This document shows, one piece after another, positions 11,310-24,258 of a stretch of 64,000 bases of DNA (positions are counted from its first letter, which is position 1; the number at the start of each line of letters is the position of its first letter). The notes beneath the pieces are model-generated. The model was not told the DNA's origin. It searched no databases and worked only from the letters and a program-made list of their open reading frames with translations. Position numbers and translations under genes: made by a program. This DNA comes from Luzula sylvatica. Its lineage: Eukaryota > Streptophyta > Magnoliopsida > Poales > Juncaceae. The DNA lies in assembly GCA_946800325.1 (NCBI GenBank), contig OX326959.1, forward strand, positions 10,484,862-10,548,861. Reading direction: 5' to 3'.

Positions 11310-12556
11310 AAAATATTATTCGCGGTACACGACCAAGGTGGTAATTGTATTTTGCATTTTAATACAAATTATTAGTTATTATGATGAAAATAATAATATT
11401 ATATGAAAACTAAATTATTTCACATGGTATTAATCTCAGCATATTATTAGAATTCGTTTATGTATAATCATGAATATATTTTATAATTATATTATGTCCT
11501 AGTAAAAAAATAACTAAGTTTTTTTTATCAAATATTAATACATATATTAGAGCAACAATGCAAAAGTATCTGAATTATAACAAAATTTTATTAAATAAAA
11601 AAACATGACGATAAAAATTATATCATTGTTATTTATAATAATACATGCAATACAAAATATACAAACATCAAACCAAACGACATATACACTCAAATTCAAT
11701 GCACATAATTAATTATATAATACCAAGAATTATTTTATTGATAAAAGACAATGAAAATTATATATAATATCACATTTGATAATGAAAATAATTAATAAAT
11801 AATATCAAAATATTATTAAGTAAAAATATAATTAAAATTATTTAACATATATCATATGGTATTTTTTAATTTTTAATTTATAAAATAACAATAGTATTCG
11901 ATATATGTTTACAAGTTTAAGAAATTATTTATATTCTGATAGATAAACTATTCATTTTCATTTATGTTTTTGAAAATTTTAATATTAAAGTTGTTTAAAC
12001 AACAAAAAAACATAAATATAACACTTCTTATTATATAAGTTACTTACTATTATATTTTTTTTTTTTAAATTTAAATATTAAATATGCATTTTTGCATTTA
12101 ATGTTTGTATAATATAATCACAAATTGAAATTTAAAAATGGTATGCATGAATTATACAAATATTGATGTCAAACTATAAAGAAAATTTAAGTAAATATAT
12201 TTGATGGATTTATGAATTAAAATTAAAATATTATTAATATAACATGTAACAAAAATTATTATAATGTGAGAAATAGATCATACGTCTCATATTAAAAATT
12301 ATATATACTTATTAATTGGATGAAAGAAAATAGATTATCTGTGAGAAATAGTAAATGCTAACAAAAAATATTAAATAACAAAACTATACCATTTATTTGT
12401 GTTAAAAAAAATTACCAAAACTTTTCATATTATTTGCCACGTGAACAATGTTCACTTCGTTTAATATCAATCATTACATTAAATCGTACGATTTGAATTT
12501 AAATTATGAAATAATGACACACAAATGACTGTGTAAAATATGATCGTCCACATACC
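11310..12556 (-). mobile_element. Degenerate Helitron related to the 48.2-kb element
   Basis: TTCGCGGTACACGACCA near 11324 followed by TTTTAATACAAATTATTAG resembles the subterminal end of the elements at 48248 and 57161. The body at 11850-12060 (ATATCATATGGTATTTTTTA, then AATAACAATAGTATTCGATA) and the AATGACACACAAATGACTG stretch near 12514 match 49800-50480 block by block. No intact CTAG end remains, so the limits are uncertain. Confidence 0.5.
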
Positions 12557-12766
12557 ATATTTCACCACAACATCCTCAATTTCCTAATTAATCACTTAAT
12601 TAACGTGATAATTGAAACTCATCCGGATTTAAAATTCCTAATTGACGTTCATTCGAATTAACAATTCCTAATTAATATCACTTAATTGTTAATTTGATGT
12701 TCCTTGTTAATTATCATGTTAATCGAGTGTGCTAATTAGAGAATCGAGGATGTTGTGATGAAATAT
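12557..12766. mobile_element. Foldback MITE, about 210 bp
   Basis: Long terminal inverted repeats: the left arm begins ATATTTCACCACAACATCCT and the right arm, reverse-complemented, begins ATATTTCATCACAACATCCT. Pairing continues for about 60 bp. It interrupts sequence that is continuous in the related element at about 50.5 kb (AAATATGATC just left of the MITE matches there). The superfamily is not determined. Confidence 0.75.
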
Positions 12767-13550
12767 AGGGGAGGGGTATAATTTCCCCCATTTATATGTA
12801 GGTTCGATTTAATCATATTGGTCCATAAATATACAAAAATATTGTAGTTGGTAACAAATTGGACACATTATTCAATTCACATTTATATCTGAACAAAATC
12901 ACGCCTCAAATCAAACCTGACATGTTGACAAGCATTAATCTAATTATTAACAAATGACAAAGAAGCAACATTAAAAAGGTGAGAAGTAACATTCGAAAAT
13001 GATGGAGAAGCAACATATATCAATAAAATACAAAATATTCTATTAGGGGAAAACTTTAATTGAGATCATATCCAATATTTGGAAGAATTTAAAGCAACTC
13101 AAACTATCTAAAATTGAAAAAAAAATATATCAAATATAAGACGAAATATCTTTTTGCAAATATATTCATAAAAATAAAATATTCAGCATGTTAAGGACAA
13201 ATATAATTATATAATTATATTTTCTAATTTACAAGAGCAAAATAGATGATTACATGCATCAAATGTTAAATTAGAGTATTAAAATTTAAATATTTTGCAT
13301 GCTAAAATAATTGGAGGAATTCACAATTTATAAACACTCCAAACCATTTCATTTCATTGAAGGATTAAATTCCTTCTCTTTACTTTTAATCCTTCTTTTG
13401 TCTAATTTTTTAGTATACATTCTCCATTTCCAAAATAAAATGAGAATCATATACCCCTTTACCCCAAAACCCCCAAAAAAAACTAAACTAAAAAAAAAAA
13501 AATCCAAACCAATCCAAATTTATATCCACACAATTAATTAATAAAAAACT

Positions 13551-16041
13551 TCACTCAACATGAGAAAGCAAATAATCATAAATCTTCCTTCGAAGCCCCT
13601 CAATCACTTCATTTCCTTCTCCGTCAATTTCGCCGAGCCAATTATCCACTTTCTTCAGCTGCGGCAACATCAGAGCCGCTCGATCCTTATCCAACGGCTC
13701 GTCCACATCCAAAAACCTCTCGATGAAATCCAAGAACCATTTTCTCGATTCTTCCCCTAACTCTCTCGCCAATTCCAGCTTCTCCATCACTCCTTGTCCT
13801 CTCTCCCAATCTATAGCCGTTAGAGCCAAAGCCCGATTTTCTTGTTGAGGAATTGGTTTCCTGGATTTTGATTGGGGTTTTTTTGTTTGGGGGGAGTTTT
13901 TGGATTTGGGTTTGGAGTTGTCAGTTAGTACTAGGGCTAGGGACGGAGAGATGGATGGAGTTGAGTGAGTGTAGAGAGAGAAAGAGGCGAGATTGGTGGA
14001 GAGAGAAGCTGAGACCCAGTTGGAAGCTTGGAGATGACGATTGGTACGGATTTTTAGGGTTTCTTCGTCTGGTAGGGAAGGGGGGTCGGCGGAGTCGGAA
14101 GAGAGAGAAAGGGAGGAGAGAGAATTGGTGATTTGAGAAGAGTGAGAGAGGAATGAATGTAGAGAGAGAAACTTCTCGACTGTCGGTTGCGGGTCTTCTT
14201 CTTTTGCATTTGTATTTATCTCCGAGTATGTACTGTACAAAAATAGAAAATAATAATAATAATAGTTCGAAAAAGACGCTAACATTATTTGCGGTTTTGT
14301 GAATTCGGCAAATTATAATTTCAAGATCATGATTTTTTCCATTTTTTTTAAGAGTTAATAATGAAATAGGGGTTTTATTATTTTAGAATTGTGTAATATT
14401 TAATTTATGGTTTGGTAGAGAGAATATTTTTTCCAATGATTTGTATTTTGAATTTCATTTAATCGGTGTCAAGACAAGATGTTTTGAAGTATCATCCACA
14501 TGCCAATTAGTTGTATTAGCATCAAAAAGGTCAATATAATACTTGTTATACTTGGCAAACAATAATAAAGGAGAATTTCATATATAACCTTCCATAAACT
14601 CAAAATGTGGAATTTACGTAGCTTTTCGACCAGGTAAAGAGGACTAAAATGTAAAAGTACCTCAAACAACGAATCAAATTCTCAGCACTTGAAGCCTCTT
14701 GTATTGCCTCCACAGCCGCGATTTGAGCCGAATCTCTAAACCTAATCATTTCCTACAAAAAAACAAAAATATAAATCTCAAATTCAAATTCAAATAATTA
14801 CAAAAAAAAAAAAAAAAATTGAAATCAACAAATGTGTACCTTTCCTAATTTAGAAAGAGAAGGGGGGAGAGAGGACCAAGGAATACTGCCACTTGTCAGT
14901 TTCTTATTGGCCACGTCGAGTTTGACCAAGTTACCGACATTGTTTGTGTTATTTGAAACGCTCGAATTCGAATTTCTTTTCGCAGGAGTATTTGCTTGTG
15001 GTTTGTTTATTTCCTTTTTTTCTTTTTCTGAAACTCCATTTGTATTTATCTTTGTGAGATTATTATTAATATTATTATTAGTAAGGTTTTTGGTTTCGTC
15101 CTTTTTTGATATAGTTTTACTCTTCTCGTCTAACTCTAATTTTCTCCTTGGTGTCTATTTCAAAAAAACAATCAAGATTAAAACATTAAATTTCAAAATT
15201 GAATTTAAATATCAAAATATAAATACAAATTCATTTAACATACCGAGCAAGTACCATTTTGGGGCTTCTTCTCATTCTTCACCACCTTCAAATTCGTACC
15301 AGTACCAGTACTGGTACCGGTACCATTCTTTCCTTTACCATCCCAAATTTTTCTCGTACCACTCCCCAAAACCGGTATTTCAAAATCTCTTAACGAACTC
15401 GAACTCGAAATAGATTTCCTGGCACTCGTACCAGTAGTCCCTTTAATTCCATTCCTCGCGTGACTATTTCTCACCTCCTTTGAGAATCTCTCGAAATTAC
15501 TCGGCAAAGAATACACACTCGTTGGCGAATTTGGTACTTTTACATTTAACCCCTCCTTTTTCTTAGTATTACCGTTATTAAACGAACTAGATTTATTCAA
15601 AAACCCAATAACCCCCTTTTTCTTCTTCTCTAAACTTCCTTTCGTACCAGTACCACCAAACCCTAAAAAGTTACTCGCCACTAGATCCTCAGGCGTACCG
15701 ACACATGCATGTTTACCCGGTACGGGCCTAATACCTCGCAAAACCGGTACGGGAGTCCCGTCTTCAAGCCTATCGACATGAATAAATTGGCCTAATTGCA
15801 ATTTATTGCTCTGAATTAACTCGCTGTGTTCGTGTGGTAAAGAGACATAAGTGGCGTGAGAAGAGTCAGAAACTTTGAGGAAGAAGCCTCCAGTGTGGTT
15901 CGAGAATGGATCCCCTCCAGTTAATGCCGGTACGATGCTTATCACTTGGAGGAGAGAGGACCGGTACTCTCCAGTTGCTTTGGTATTCGAGTTCATGTGT
16001 TCGAGAAGCTTTGTTAGCGTACCAGCATTTAATGAAGCCAT
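13551..16041 (-). CDS. DUF936 family protein
   Basis: Four exons (16041-15244, 15154-14840, 14752-14661, 14232-13551) join in frame to 628 residues. The N-terminal part [17 protein letters not shown], then [49 protein letters not shown] and [13 protein letters not shown], is the conserved start of plant DUF936 proteins. The middle (about 165-350) is low-complexity, rich in Ser, Lys, Asn and Gly, and probably disordered. [30 protein letters not shown] and the C-terminal helix-rich [20 protein letters not shown] region are conserved. The molecular function is not known to me; the basic composition could suit binding to an acidic polymer, but that is only inference. The start is supported by the family and a leader with a TTTCTCGGTAG acceptor-like site just upstream, so a 5' untranslated intron is likely. 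Confidence 0.88.
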
Positions 16042-16815
16042 TTGGAGTATTAGGGTTTGTTCTTATTTGCATCACTACCGAGAAATGAGAACAAAAAAAA
16101 TGTTAGTGAAATTAATTAAACTGCTTTTTTTATTTGGATTTTTCTTAAATGTTAGATCTTTGAAAGAAAAAGAGGGAAAAAACCAACAAAACTAAAAGAC
16201 AAAAAAGGAACAGAGAGAGATCAAAATCACGTTTGTTTATAGAGTATTAGGGGACAAAAAAGAGAAAACGAAGCCAAAATTTGGTAATAAGATCAATTTT
16301 TCGCTTAGTGGATTCAATAGTAACAAAAATAACTTGAAAAAGAAACTCAAATTTTCCTTCTTATTAGTTGATAAAGCGGTATTTGGTATACTGAGCTCGA
16401 GAAGAAATCTTGTAGTACTTCAAATTCGAAATCTTTCTTCTCGACCTCTACCCAAATTTGGAAGAATTACAAATTTAAAACAAAGAACGGATAACATGCA
16501 AATTTGTGCAATAAAAATTCAAATACCAAACAAAAAATTGGAAAGAAATTGAATAATAAATACCAGGATGATCTTTCACCAAGCTGAAAGCTTTCTTCGA
16601 AATCTGGAATCAAAATTGCTACAAACAAGTCCAAAAAAAAACTACTGAAAATAGACCGATCGAGAAAGCAAAAACTATATAATATAGATCAAACAATAAT
16701 TAACTCACATACCAACCACCAATAATGGGCCCAACTTGCTAGCAACTTCAGAACTCAAATTTGTGTATTTCTTCACACCTAAAAAAAGAAAACTCGATTT
16801 TGTGTTGAAGGTGTG

Positions 16816-16848
<33 letters not shown>

Positions 16849-16900
16849 GGAGTAGGGACTGTTTGTCACTTTCTCTCTCTAGACAGAGCTAGTGACTGGT
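16042..16900 (-). promoter_or_regulatory. Leader and probable promoter region of the DUF936 gene
   Basis: It contains splice-site-like sequences compatible with an untranslated first exon, and a CT microsatellite at about 16817-16844 (GA on the gene strand), a common feature of plant leaders. No clear TATA box could be assigned. Confidence 0.4.
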
Positions 16901-19900
16901 GAACAAAACCTATAACAGAAGAACTGACACACGCAAATAAGTATATCTGACACTCCTCTCTCTCTCCTTGCGTTTCTTTTTCTTCTTTGACAGGAATTTG
17001 CACAAATGACCCTTATATTTTATAAAAATACAACATGGAGTGTTTCTGTCAGTATTCACTATTCAGTAAACGGTCAAGCCTCGAATTCCATATATACCCT
17101 AATTTTATACGATATTCTCAAAATAACCCCGATTTTAAAGTAAGGTGTTTTCACCACTCTTGGTTAGTAACTTAGTACTAATAAATATGTAATTAACGAA
17201 TTGTTGAATTGTTTAAAATGGGTCATAAAAAACAAAAAATATAATAAACTTGTGAAGTCCAATCGGAATTTTCATGTTTATCGAAACGGTCTCGTGTGTA
17301 GGAATCTTGACTAAATCGTTACATCTGTATCGATCATTTGCCCTAAACCCCAAAATAGGACTTGTAAAATATGATGTTATTTTTAATCAATTTTCCGCTT
17401 AATAAATCATTTGTATTCTTTCTCTCCAACATTTTTCTTTCTTCGAAATTATTTTTATTCTATTTACAATAACAAGGTGAAGTTAATTTTATTTTTATTT
17501 TTATAGATTATGGGATCCGGACTAAAAATAATTTAGTTTTGCATAGTCAGATCAACAATTGTTCTAGTCAAGGTATGACGTTTTTACCAAAATTATTCAG
17601 CATAAAATTGATTCGAACCACTGGAAAGATATTTGTATATTGTCTCAACCGAACATGATTTTATCATCCGATACATTGTATGCGTGTTCGTGTGATATCA
17701 ATTTGTTATCACTATTAAGTACAAGATGGTATCTTGAAACCAATGCATTTCATATGAGATTAAAAATAATAATTAACACACTGTGACAACTCTGCGTCAA
17801 TTGGATTGCAGATTTGACAACTTATCAGTTGTACATCAAATATGTATGTTAATTGTTAATTCATAGAATTTTTTTCCCGAGGTTCTAGTGATTGTGTCAA
17901 ATTTTATTGGCGGATGAAAATGTTTAAAACTCACTCGAGCCATTCATGAATAATGGGCAATAGTTTAGGATGCAACGACTTTAGCATATTTATACGTACG
18001 GTTAGGTATTGATATTGAAATTGGGACGAAGAGACCAATATGATGATATTCTCTTTTGCATGTACAAACATTGTATATTTTTTATTAAAAAAAATATATT
18101 ATGTACTTACAAACGAGAAACATCTTTTTTTTGTTTCACTTCCTATGCATTATGGATTTATGAGCAGTGAACATCAAATGAGTATTATATTTTATTTAAT
18201 AATATTTTTTAATTCTATTATTTTTTGTTTTCTTGAAGTTTATTATGTTCGATGAACAAAATGAGATATAAGTTATAAATAAAAACAAACAAGTTAAATA
18301 GAATATTGACGACAATAAGCAATTGTATCATATTTCAAGAAGTCGGACCAATTATAAAACCTAGGAAATTATACAAAAACCTAGCAGATTACTAGTTCGT
18401 AGTTATTCACTACCAACCTTTAAAATTTTAGTGCTTTATTTATTTATTTTTTTAAATTGAGCAAGAAACTACATAAAAAATAAAAAAACATATAATAATT
18501 TGATAGTCATTATTAGAACTTTAGAGCTAAATTAAGTTTGAAGTTTGAACAAATGTTCCTTTAAAACTTAGGACTAATATGCAATTTTAATAAATTCCAC
18601 TTTTACAATAATTACGAGTAATTAGAGGGGTTTGACGAAAATTTATCCATGTTTTACATTTTTCTCTCACTTGTTTCTCTCACTGCGTGCGTGACAGAGT
18701 GTGTTAAGGAAAGGTGTCGCTTTCATTGGGGAGCTCATTTGTAGAGAGAGAAAGTAAGTAAGCAAGGGGCTTTATTACAAAATTCCACTAATTCTTGACC
18801 ATTAAAATGGTTGGTTTCCTAGTTAGTTACGGTCAAGTATACAAGTATTAGTATACGGTTTCCTAGTTACTATCAAGCAATAGTTTATGTTATCATTTTA
18901 TAAATATGACCCTAAATTTTTTAAAGAGTACTGAAAAAATATCTTATAAAGACCTTAATACCACGAGGTTATATTTTTGCATTTCATATTTTCTTATTAT
19001 AAGTAACGTTTTATATATATTTTTGGAATATATTTATAATTTATTATCATAGACCATAGGAATATATTTTGTGAAGGTTTTTCAGGGTACGTGCAGAAAT
19101 TCTCTCTTAAAACATAAATGAGAATAAATTGCTCCCTTTGCAATTATGCCTATTAAATGTGTTGGTTTATTGATGTTCATTGTTTTCGTGCTTGCAATGA
19201 GACGATCAATTAGATTAAAAATATATATTATGGAAATAATGTTTATTTTTCATATACGTTGCACATATACAATTACGAGTATCTTGCTCGTGTCTAGTCT
19301 GACACCATGCGAATACGACCGTTTGAAGAAAAAAAAATCAAATATGATGCGTCCAATTTATATAATATTTTCTTATTTTATTTATTATGATTTATATATT
19401 TAATATTTTGTATTAGATATTATATGAAATATATACAACTTTGTTATTATTGAAATAATATGCTATAAATTTAATAATTATTGTATTTAATTATATATTT
19501 ATATGTATTACTCGTTTATTTCGAATTTTAAATTTGATATTTTTATTATTAAAACATGTTTATTGATATGTTAAGAGTCATTAGGCATATATCCGTAAGT
19601 GTCTGAAAATATATGATATTATTTCGAAATAAAATATTCAAACACGTCATGTGCGGTATCATGTATACGAATATCGATATTCGAAACGTATTTTAAATAT
19701 TCGGGAATATAAATTTTGCTACATTATAGAATATATAAAATTATTTAGGACTTATTCGAAAAATTAGGTTGGAATACGTGAAAAGGATTGATGCATCACA
19801 TAATCACATTCACATCATTATCCGATGAGAAGTAGTGTGTACATTATTTTATTGAAAACATACAATGTACAAGATTTATTGTGGTGCTGTGTTGTATCAA

Positions 19901-21624
19901 GTATGGTTGTCGTGCGCTCTGAAATTTTGCAAGTACAATTTTTTGCTCATGCTGCGAGTATGTGCGCTCTGAAATTTTGCTAGTACAATTCTTTGCTCAT
20001 GCAGCGAGTATTGTATTTATATTTTTCAATCCAATTTTTCATTCATGGTATCTTGCATTGACAAATAATGTATTTTTTATAACGGATAATTCACATGTAT
20101 GAATTCATTGTATGGTAATATATGAGGTACATGCATAGTAAAATTTTACAAAAAATTGCCATGAATATTATATGATTATTCTTGTATCAAAATTTAAATA
20201 AATACAGATATAATTTTAAATTATATAATATCATATGATGTTTTTAAATTTACATCTAAAATAATGATAATAATTGTATTTGATACATGTTTTTATAAGT
20301 TTACGGAAGTTATTAAAACAATAATGTATTTTCTGAACGATAACTAAAAACACTTATTATTATATAATATTTTCAAAATTATAATTTCGAACTATGCTAA
20401 AAATGATACTTAAAATTCAATTACGAAAACATATATTATTTTACACTATATTTCCTTGCATCAAATCTTCACAAATTCGAGTTTGACAAAAAAAGTTTTG
20501 TTGAAAGTATGCAAATATATGAATGTCAAATTAAAGAAAAAAAGTCAGGTGAATGTTTTTGATAGATTTTGAAATTATTGTTTTAAAAATTCAAATAATA
20601 TTTAATGTATGTTTTATTAGATCTAATGTTTGATATGTGAATTGTGCATTTTCCATTTGTGTTAATATGTGATCGTGTAAGTTTATGTGAAATGATAAAC
20701 AATTGAGTCAAATCGGTCAAATATGAAAAGAAAAAAAAATTACGTCTTTTATTTTGATGCAAATTTTGAGCGAGGTTATCGCCTCCTCTTTCAAAAAAGA
20801 TAACAATTTACGTCACTATTAATATAAAATGATGTGAATTTAAAATTTGTCATAAAACGCTCAATAAATGTATAAAAAACTATAAATATAAAAAATGAAA
20901 TGTTAATTAATTATTAAAATTTTGCCACATCATCATCTAATTGTTAATTGATAATTAAAAGTTCGCCACATCATCATATAATAGTTGAAATCATTAAAAT
21001 AACATAACATAAACATACTGTTAAAAATGAATAAAAATAAATGATTGGGATTAAATATGATGTTAATGTGATTATTACCAAACAATCGATATTAAACACA
21101 TAAAATAATATTTTACTAAATTGATTTTATAAGGAATCAATTGTTTTCATAAATACATTTTATTATATTATTAATATTCTTATCATCTACACTAACAGAC
21201 AAGTCGAATATATAATATTTCATTTTTTATTTATTTAATAAAATTTATAAGGAATCAATTTTTTATTTATTTAAAAATAAAACATGATGTTATCCGACCA
21301 AACAATTATTGACATGATACTAATTCGATTTTTGGAAAATTCATAAATAATTATCACTACTACCACATGAAAGACCACATGGGCTTTATATATATAAATC
21401 AAATTTATGCAAGGTATGTCGGCAGTAGTGCTTGTTTGACTTTATCCAATTACATTCCTAAACAACCTAATTAGTTTTATTCATTAGCATAAAATATGAT
21501 TTTGCATCTATATTTAATTATTTATCTACCAAATGGATAAATATAGAGTTGCCTTAATTTGGTCGCACCTAATTAAGTACTAAGTACATGGAATAAAAGC
21601 AACGAGAGAATTTTGTAGTTGGAC
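16901..21624. other. Gene-free AT-rich stretch
   Basis: No coding frame with family support. Around 20150-20350 the sequence is again related to the family-2 Helitron bodies (ATATCATATGATGTTTTTAA, TTTGATACATGTTTTTATAA) but without identifiable ends. Most of the stretch holds nothing that I can name. Confidence 0.55.
19912..20011. repeat. 50-bp direct repeat, two copies
   Basis: GTGCGCTCTGAAATTTTGC begins each copy (19912 and 19962); the copies differ at about three positions. Confidence 0.85.
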
Positions 21625-22183
21625 AATTTTGCCCTTTAGGTCCCCAGCATGTGTACGGTTAATGGATATCTATGTTGCATGAATACGAATACGATACGAT
21701 ACGGATACGACGATACGGTACTTTTTAAAAAGTATAGGATACGATACGTTATATATGTATATTATTTAATATTATTTTAATATAATTAAATATATATTAA
21801 AATAATTTTATTGAATTATTACAAAAATCAGGATGTTGTATTATCGATTTGGATATTTTACGAATAAGTAAAATAAAAAAATATGTGATGTAAAAAATAA
21901 TTGAGTAGTAAAAGTATTGGATATTTTTATATTGAGCCAAAAAACAAAAAAAACAATGGGTCAGCCGTAACGAAAACGTATCCCGCCGTATGCAAATCGT
22001 ATCCAACCGTATCGAAATCGTATCCGTTCAAATTTATATATTAAAATCGTCCGATACGTCATGTAGCATATCGAATACGAATCGGTGTCGTATCAGGAGC
22101 GTATCCGTATCCGTATCCGTATCCGATACTTATCTTGAATTTTGCCCTTTAGGTCCCCAGCATGTGTATGGTTAAATGGATAT
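21625..22183. repeat. 45-bp direct repeats flanking an insertion
   Basis: AATTTTGCCCTTTAGGTCCC and the following 25 bases occur at 21625-21669 and again at 22138-22183. They differ by one substitution and one inserted A. They bracket the GTATCC-rich insertion exactly. Confidence 0.85.
21670..22137. mobile_element. CTATGTTGCA-family element, one end only
   Basis: Begins CTATGTTGCATGAATACGAA, the terminal sequence seen at the more complete copy at 27449-27639, and is rich in GATACG/GTATCC motifs. The opposite terminus is not recognisable; it ends in a short (GTATCC)n run. Confidence 0.55.
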
Positions 22184-22798
22184 TATAAAAACACCGGAAT
22201 TTTGAGTTTTCCTATTATTTCTTGGAAAATTAAGGATTAACTTCGTATTAGATGTTACGATTATCAAATTGATGGATATTTACGAAAATAACTAGAATAG
22301 TACTATTTTTTGTTTGAATAAAATTATTATTATTTTATTATGTAGGATCAAGAATAATTAAGAAATTTCAGTCAAGAACTGGAAATTCGATCAAATTATT
22401 GCTCAAAACTCGACTGAAAATAACTAGAACAATTTTATTCTTGGAAAATTATGTAGGATCAAGAAGAAAATTATTATTTTTAATATGTAATCTCTCATTT
22501 TTGTATGAAATTAATATGAAAATTTCACATTATATAAAATTTTAAAAATTATAATTTAAAGGATACTAATAAAATTCTCTAGACATTTTATAAAATTATA
22601 AATTATTTTTATTATTGTTTGATACATAAATTCTTCTTCTTTTGTTTGTATTTACATCTAGGGGTTTAATTGTGTAACTTAATGTGCTGATAGAAAATTG
22701 AATAAAATCAGTCTTGACTTAAAACTTGCGAATATGACCACGTCATTATGGAAAATGATGATAATTTTTTTTATAGATATATAAAGTGCTGTAAATAA

Positions 22799-23000
22799 TG
22801 AGATATAAAAGTCTATGAATAAATAATAACCATATAAATCAATGGTTTGAATTTGCTATAATTTTTTTTTTTACAAATAATGAGATATAAAAGTCTACGA
22901 ATAAATAATAACCATATAAATCAATGGTTTGAATTTTTTATAATTTTTTTTTTATAAATAATGAGATATAAAAGTCTACGAATAAAATGAACCAAAATGT
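22799..23000. repeat. 82-bp tandem repeat, about 2.5 copies
   Basis: GAGATATAAAAGTCTA recurs at 22800, 22882 and 22963, each followed by ATAACCATATAAATCAATGG in the first two copies and a T-run. Confidence 0.85.
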
Positions 23001-23027
23001 AAATTAATTTTTTTTTTTTTACAAAAA

Positions 23028-23087
23028 AGCCCCCTGATGATGTGGAGGCTTAGAATTGCAAGGATTTTGTCTACTTTATACATAAGA
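23028..23087 (-). mobile_element. Helitron 5' end abutting the next Helitron
   Basis: The stretch ending CATAAGA at 23087 is the reverse complement of a Helitron 5' terminus (TCTTATGTATAAAGT), nearly identical to the one ending at 24244. It touches the CTAG 3' terminus of the next element at 23088 without any spacer. Its own 3' end was not found. Confidence 0.65.
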
Positions 23088-24244
23088 CTAGCTTTATCCC
23101 CGCGCAATTGCGCGGGATGTTTTTTATATAATTATTTAAATAGAATTAACGCGTGTGCGAATTAACGCGCATGCGTTTGAACTAAATTAATCTAATCATG
23201 ACATATTTGTAAATATCATGATGTCAATAGATGCATAAGGTTCATGAAATTAGTCTATCACGGATATTATTTTCTAGTATAATTTGTATAAATAACATTT
23301 GTTCAGGTGTTTCTAAAATAAGAAAAAAGGATAAAAATGTATGTAAAATAGGAAATAGGAAAAAAAGATCTCTCAATTTACAATTCGCAAATTTTAATAT
23401 GTATGTAAAATAGGAAAAAAAGACCAAATGTAAAAAATATAAAATAAGAAAAAAGGATAAAAATGTAAAAATGGACCGAAATGTAAATAAAAAAGGACCA
23501 AAATATAAATTAAAACAAAAGGACCAAAATATAAAAAATGACCAAAATGTAAAATAAGAAAAATGTAAAAAATGTAAAAAATGACCAAAATATAATATAA
23601 AAAGGACCAAAATGTAAATAAAAATGACCAAAATGTAAAATAAAAAAAGATCGAAATGTAAAAAAGGGCCGTAATGTAATTTAAAAAGGACTAAAATATA
23701 AATAAAAAGGACCAAAATATAAATTTCAAAACTAAAAAGGACCAAAATGTAAATAAAAAGGATGAAAATGTAAATAATAAAAAAAAAATTACACAATGGC
23801 GCTTGATGACGTGGAGGCCTAGAATTGCAAGAAATTTCTTAACTTTATACATAAGATATAATTAATTGTTTTTTTTTTTTTTGAGTAAATTCGGAGAGGG
23901 CTCAAAGTCCCACTTCCAAACACAATCTCCTTTTTTTTTATTTTTTTATTACAAACCCGTAGGCCACACACTCTATTCACTCATTTAACATTTAATCTAT
24001 AATCCAGTGTCTCCGCCGGGAATCGAACCCCACACCTCTTGCTCCCTAGCCAAGAGGTGTGACCAATTAGGCTAACTCTAGTTGGCTTAAAAAAAAGGAC
24101 CAAAATATAAATTTCAAAACTAAAAAGGACCAAAATGTAAATAAAAAGGATGAAAATGTAAATAATAAAAAAAAAATTACACAATGGCCCTTGATGACGT
24201 GGAGGCCTAGAATTGCAAGAAATTTCTTAACTTTATACATAAGA
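23088..24244 (-). mobile_element. Helitron, minus strand, containing a SINE
   Basis: Minus-strand 3' end: CTAG at 23091-23088 preceded by AAAG and the perfect hairpin CCCGCGCAATTGCGCGGG. Minus-strand 5' end: TCTTATGTATAAAGTT at 24244, followed outside by A (plus-strand T at 24245). The interior carries GGACCAAAATGTAAA repeats and CCTCCACGTCATCAAGGGCC near the 5' end, as in the other copies. A second identical 5' end at 23856 results from the duplication around the SINE. Confidence 0.82.
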
Positions 24245-24258
24245 TATAATTAATTGTT
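23704..24258. repeat. 167-bp direct repeats flanking the SINE
   Basis: 23704-23870 and 24092-24258 are identical except for one G/C difference near 23811/24199. Each copy contains satellite units, the whole Helitron 5' end and 14 bp of host DNA outside the Helitron. Confidence 0.9.
23871..24088 (-). mobile_element. tRNA-derived SINE
   Basis: On the minus strand the element begins GCCAACTAGAGTTAGCC. It has an A-box-like TTAGCCTAATTGG (24075-24063) and a perfect B box GGTTCGATTCC (24029-24019), spaced as in tRNA-derived RNA polymerase III promoters. It ends in an A-run (plus-strand T-run about 23869-23882). Body about 200 bp, no coding capacity. Confidence 0.85.

Larger units (their letters stand above)
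10577..13550. other. Gene-free AT-rich stretch with decayed transposons
   Basis: Apart from the degenerate Helitron-like segment and the nested MITE listed separately, no coding frame or RNA gene was seen. Short frames here are AT-rich chance openings. Confidence 0.6.

Noticed and set aside
14832..15413. Plus-strand frame of 193 codons
   Set aside because: Antisense to DUF936 exons 1 and 2 and the intron between them.
24001..24086. A true tRNA gene
   Set aside because: It has A and B boxes, but no cloverleaf with a 7-bp acceptor stem could be formed, and a poly-A tail follows, so it is a SINE.
23242..24184. Minus-strand frames of 64-184 codons
   Set aside because: Same satellite in reverse orientation inside the Helitron, with the SINE read as coding in one case.
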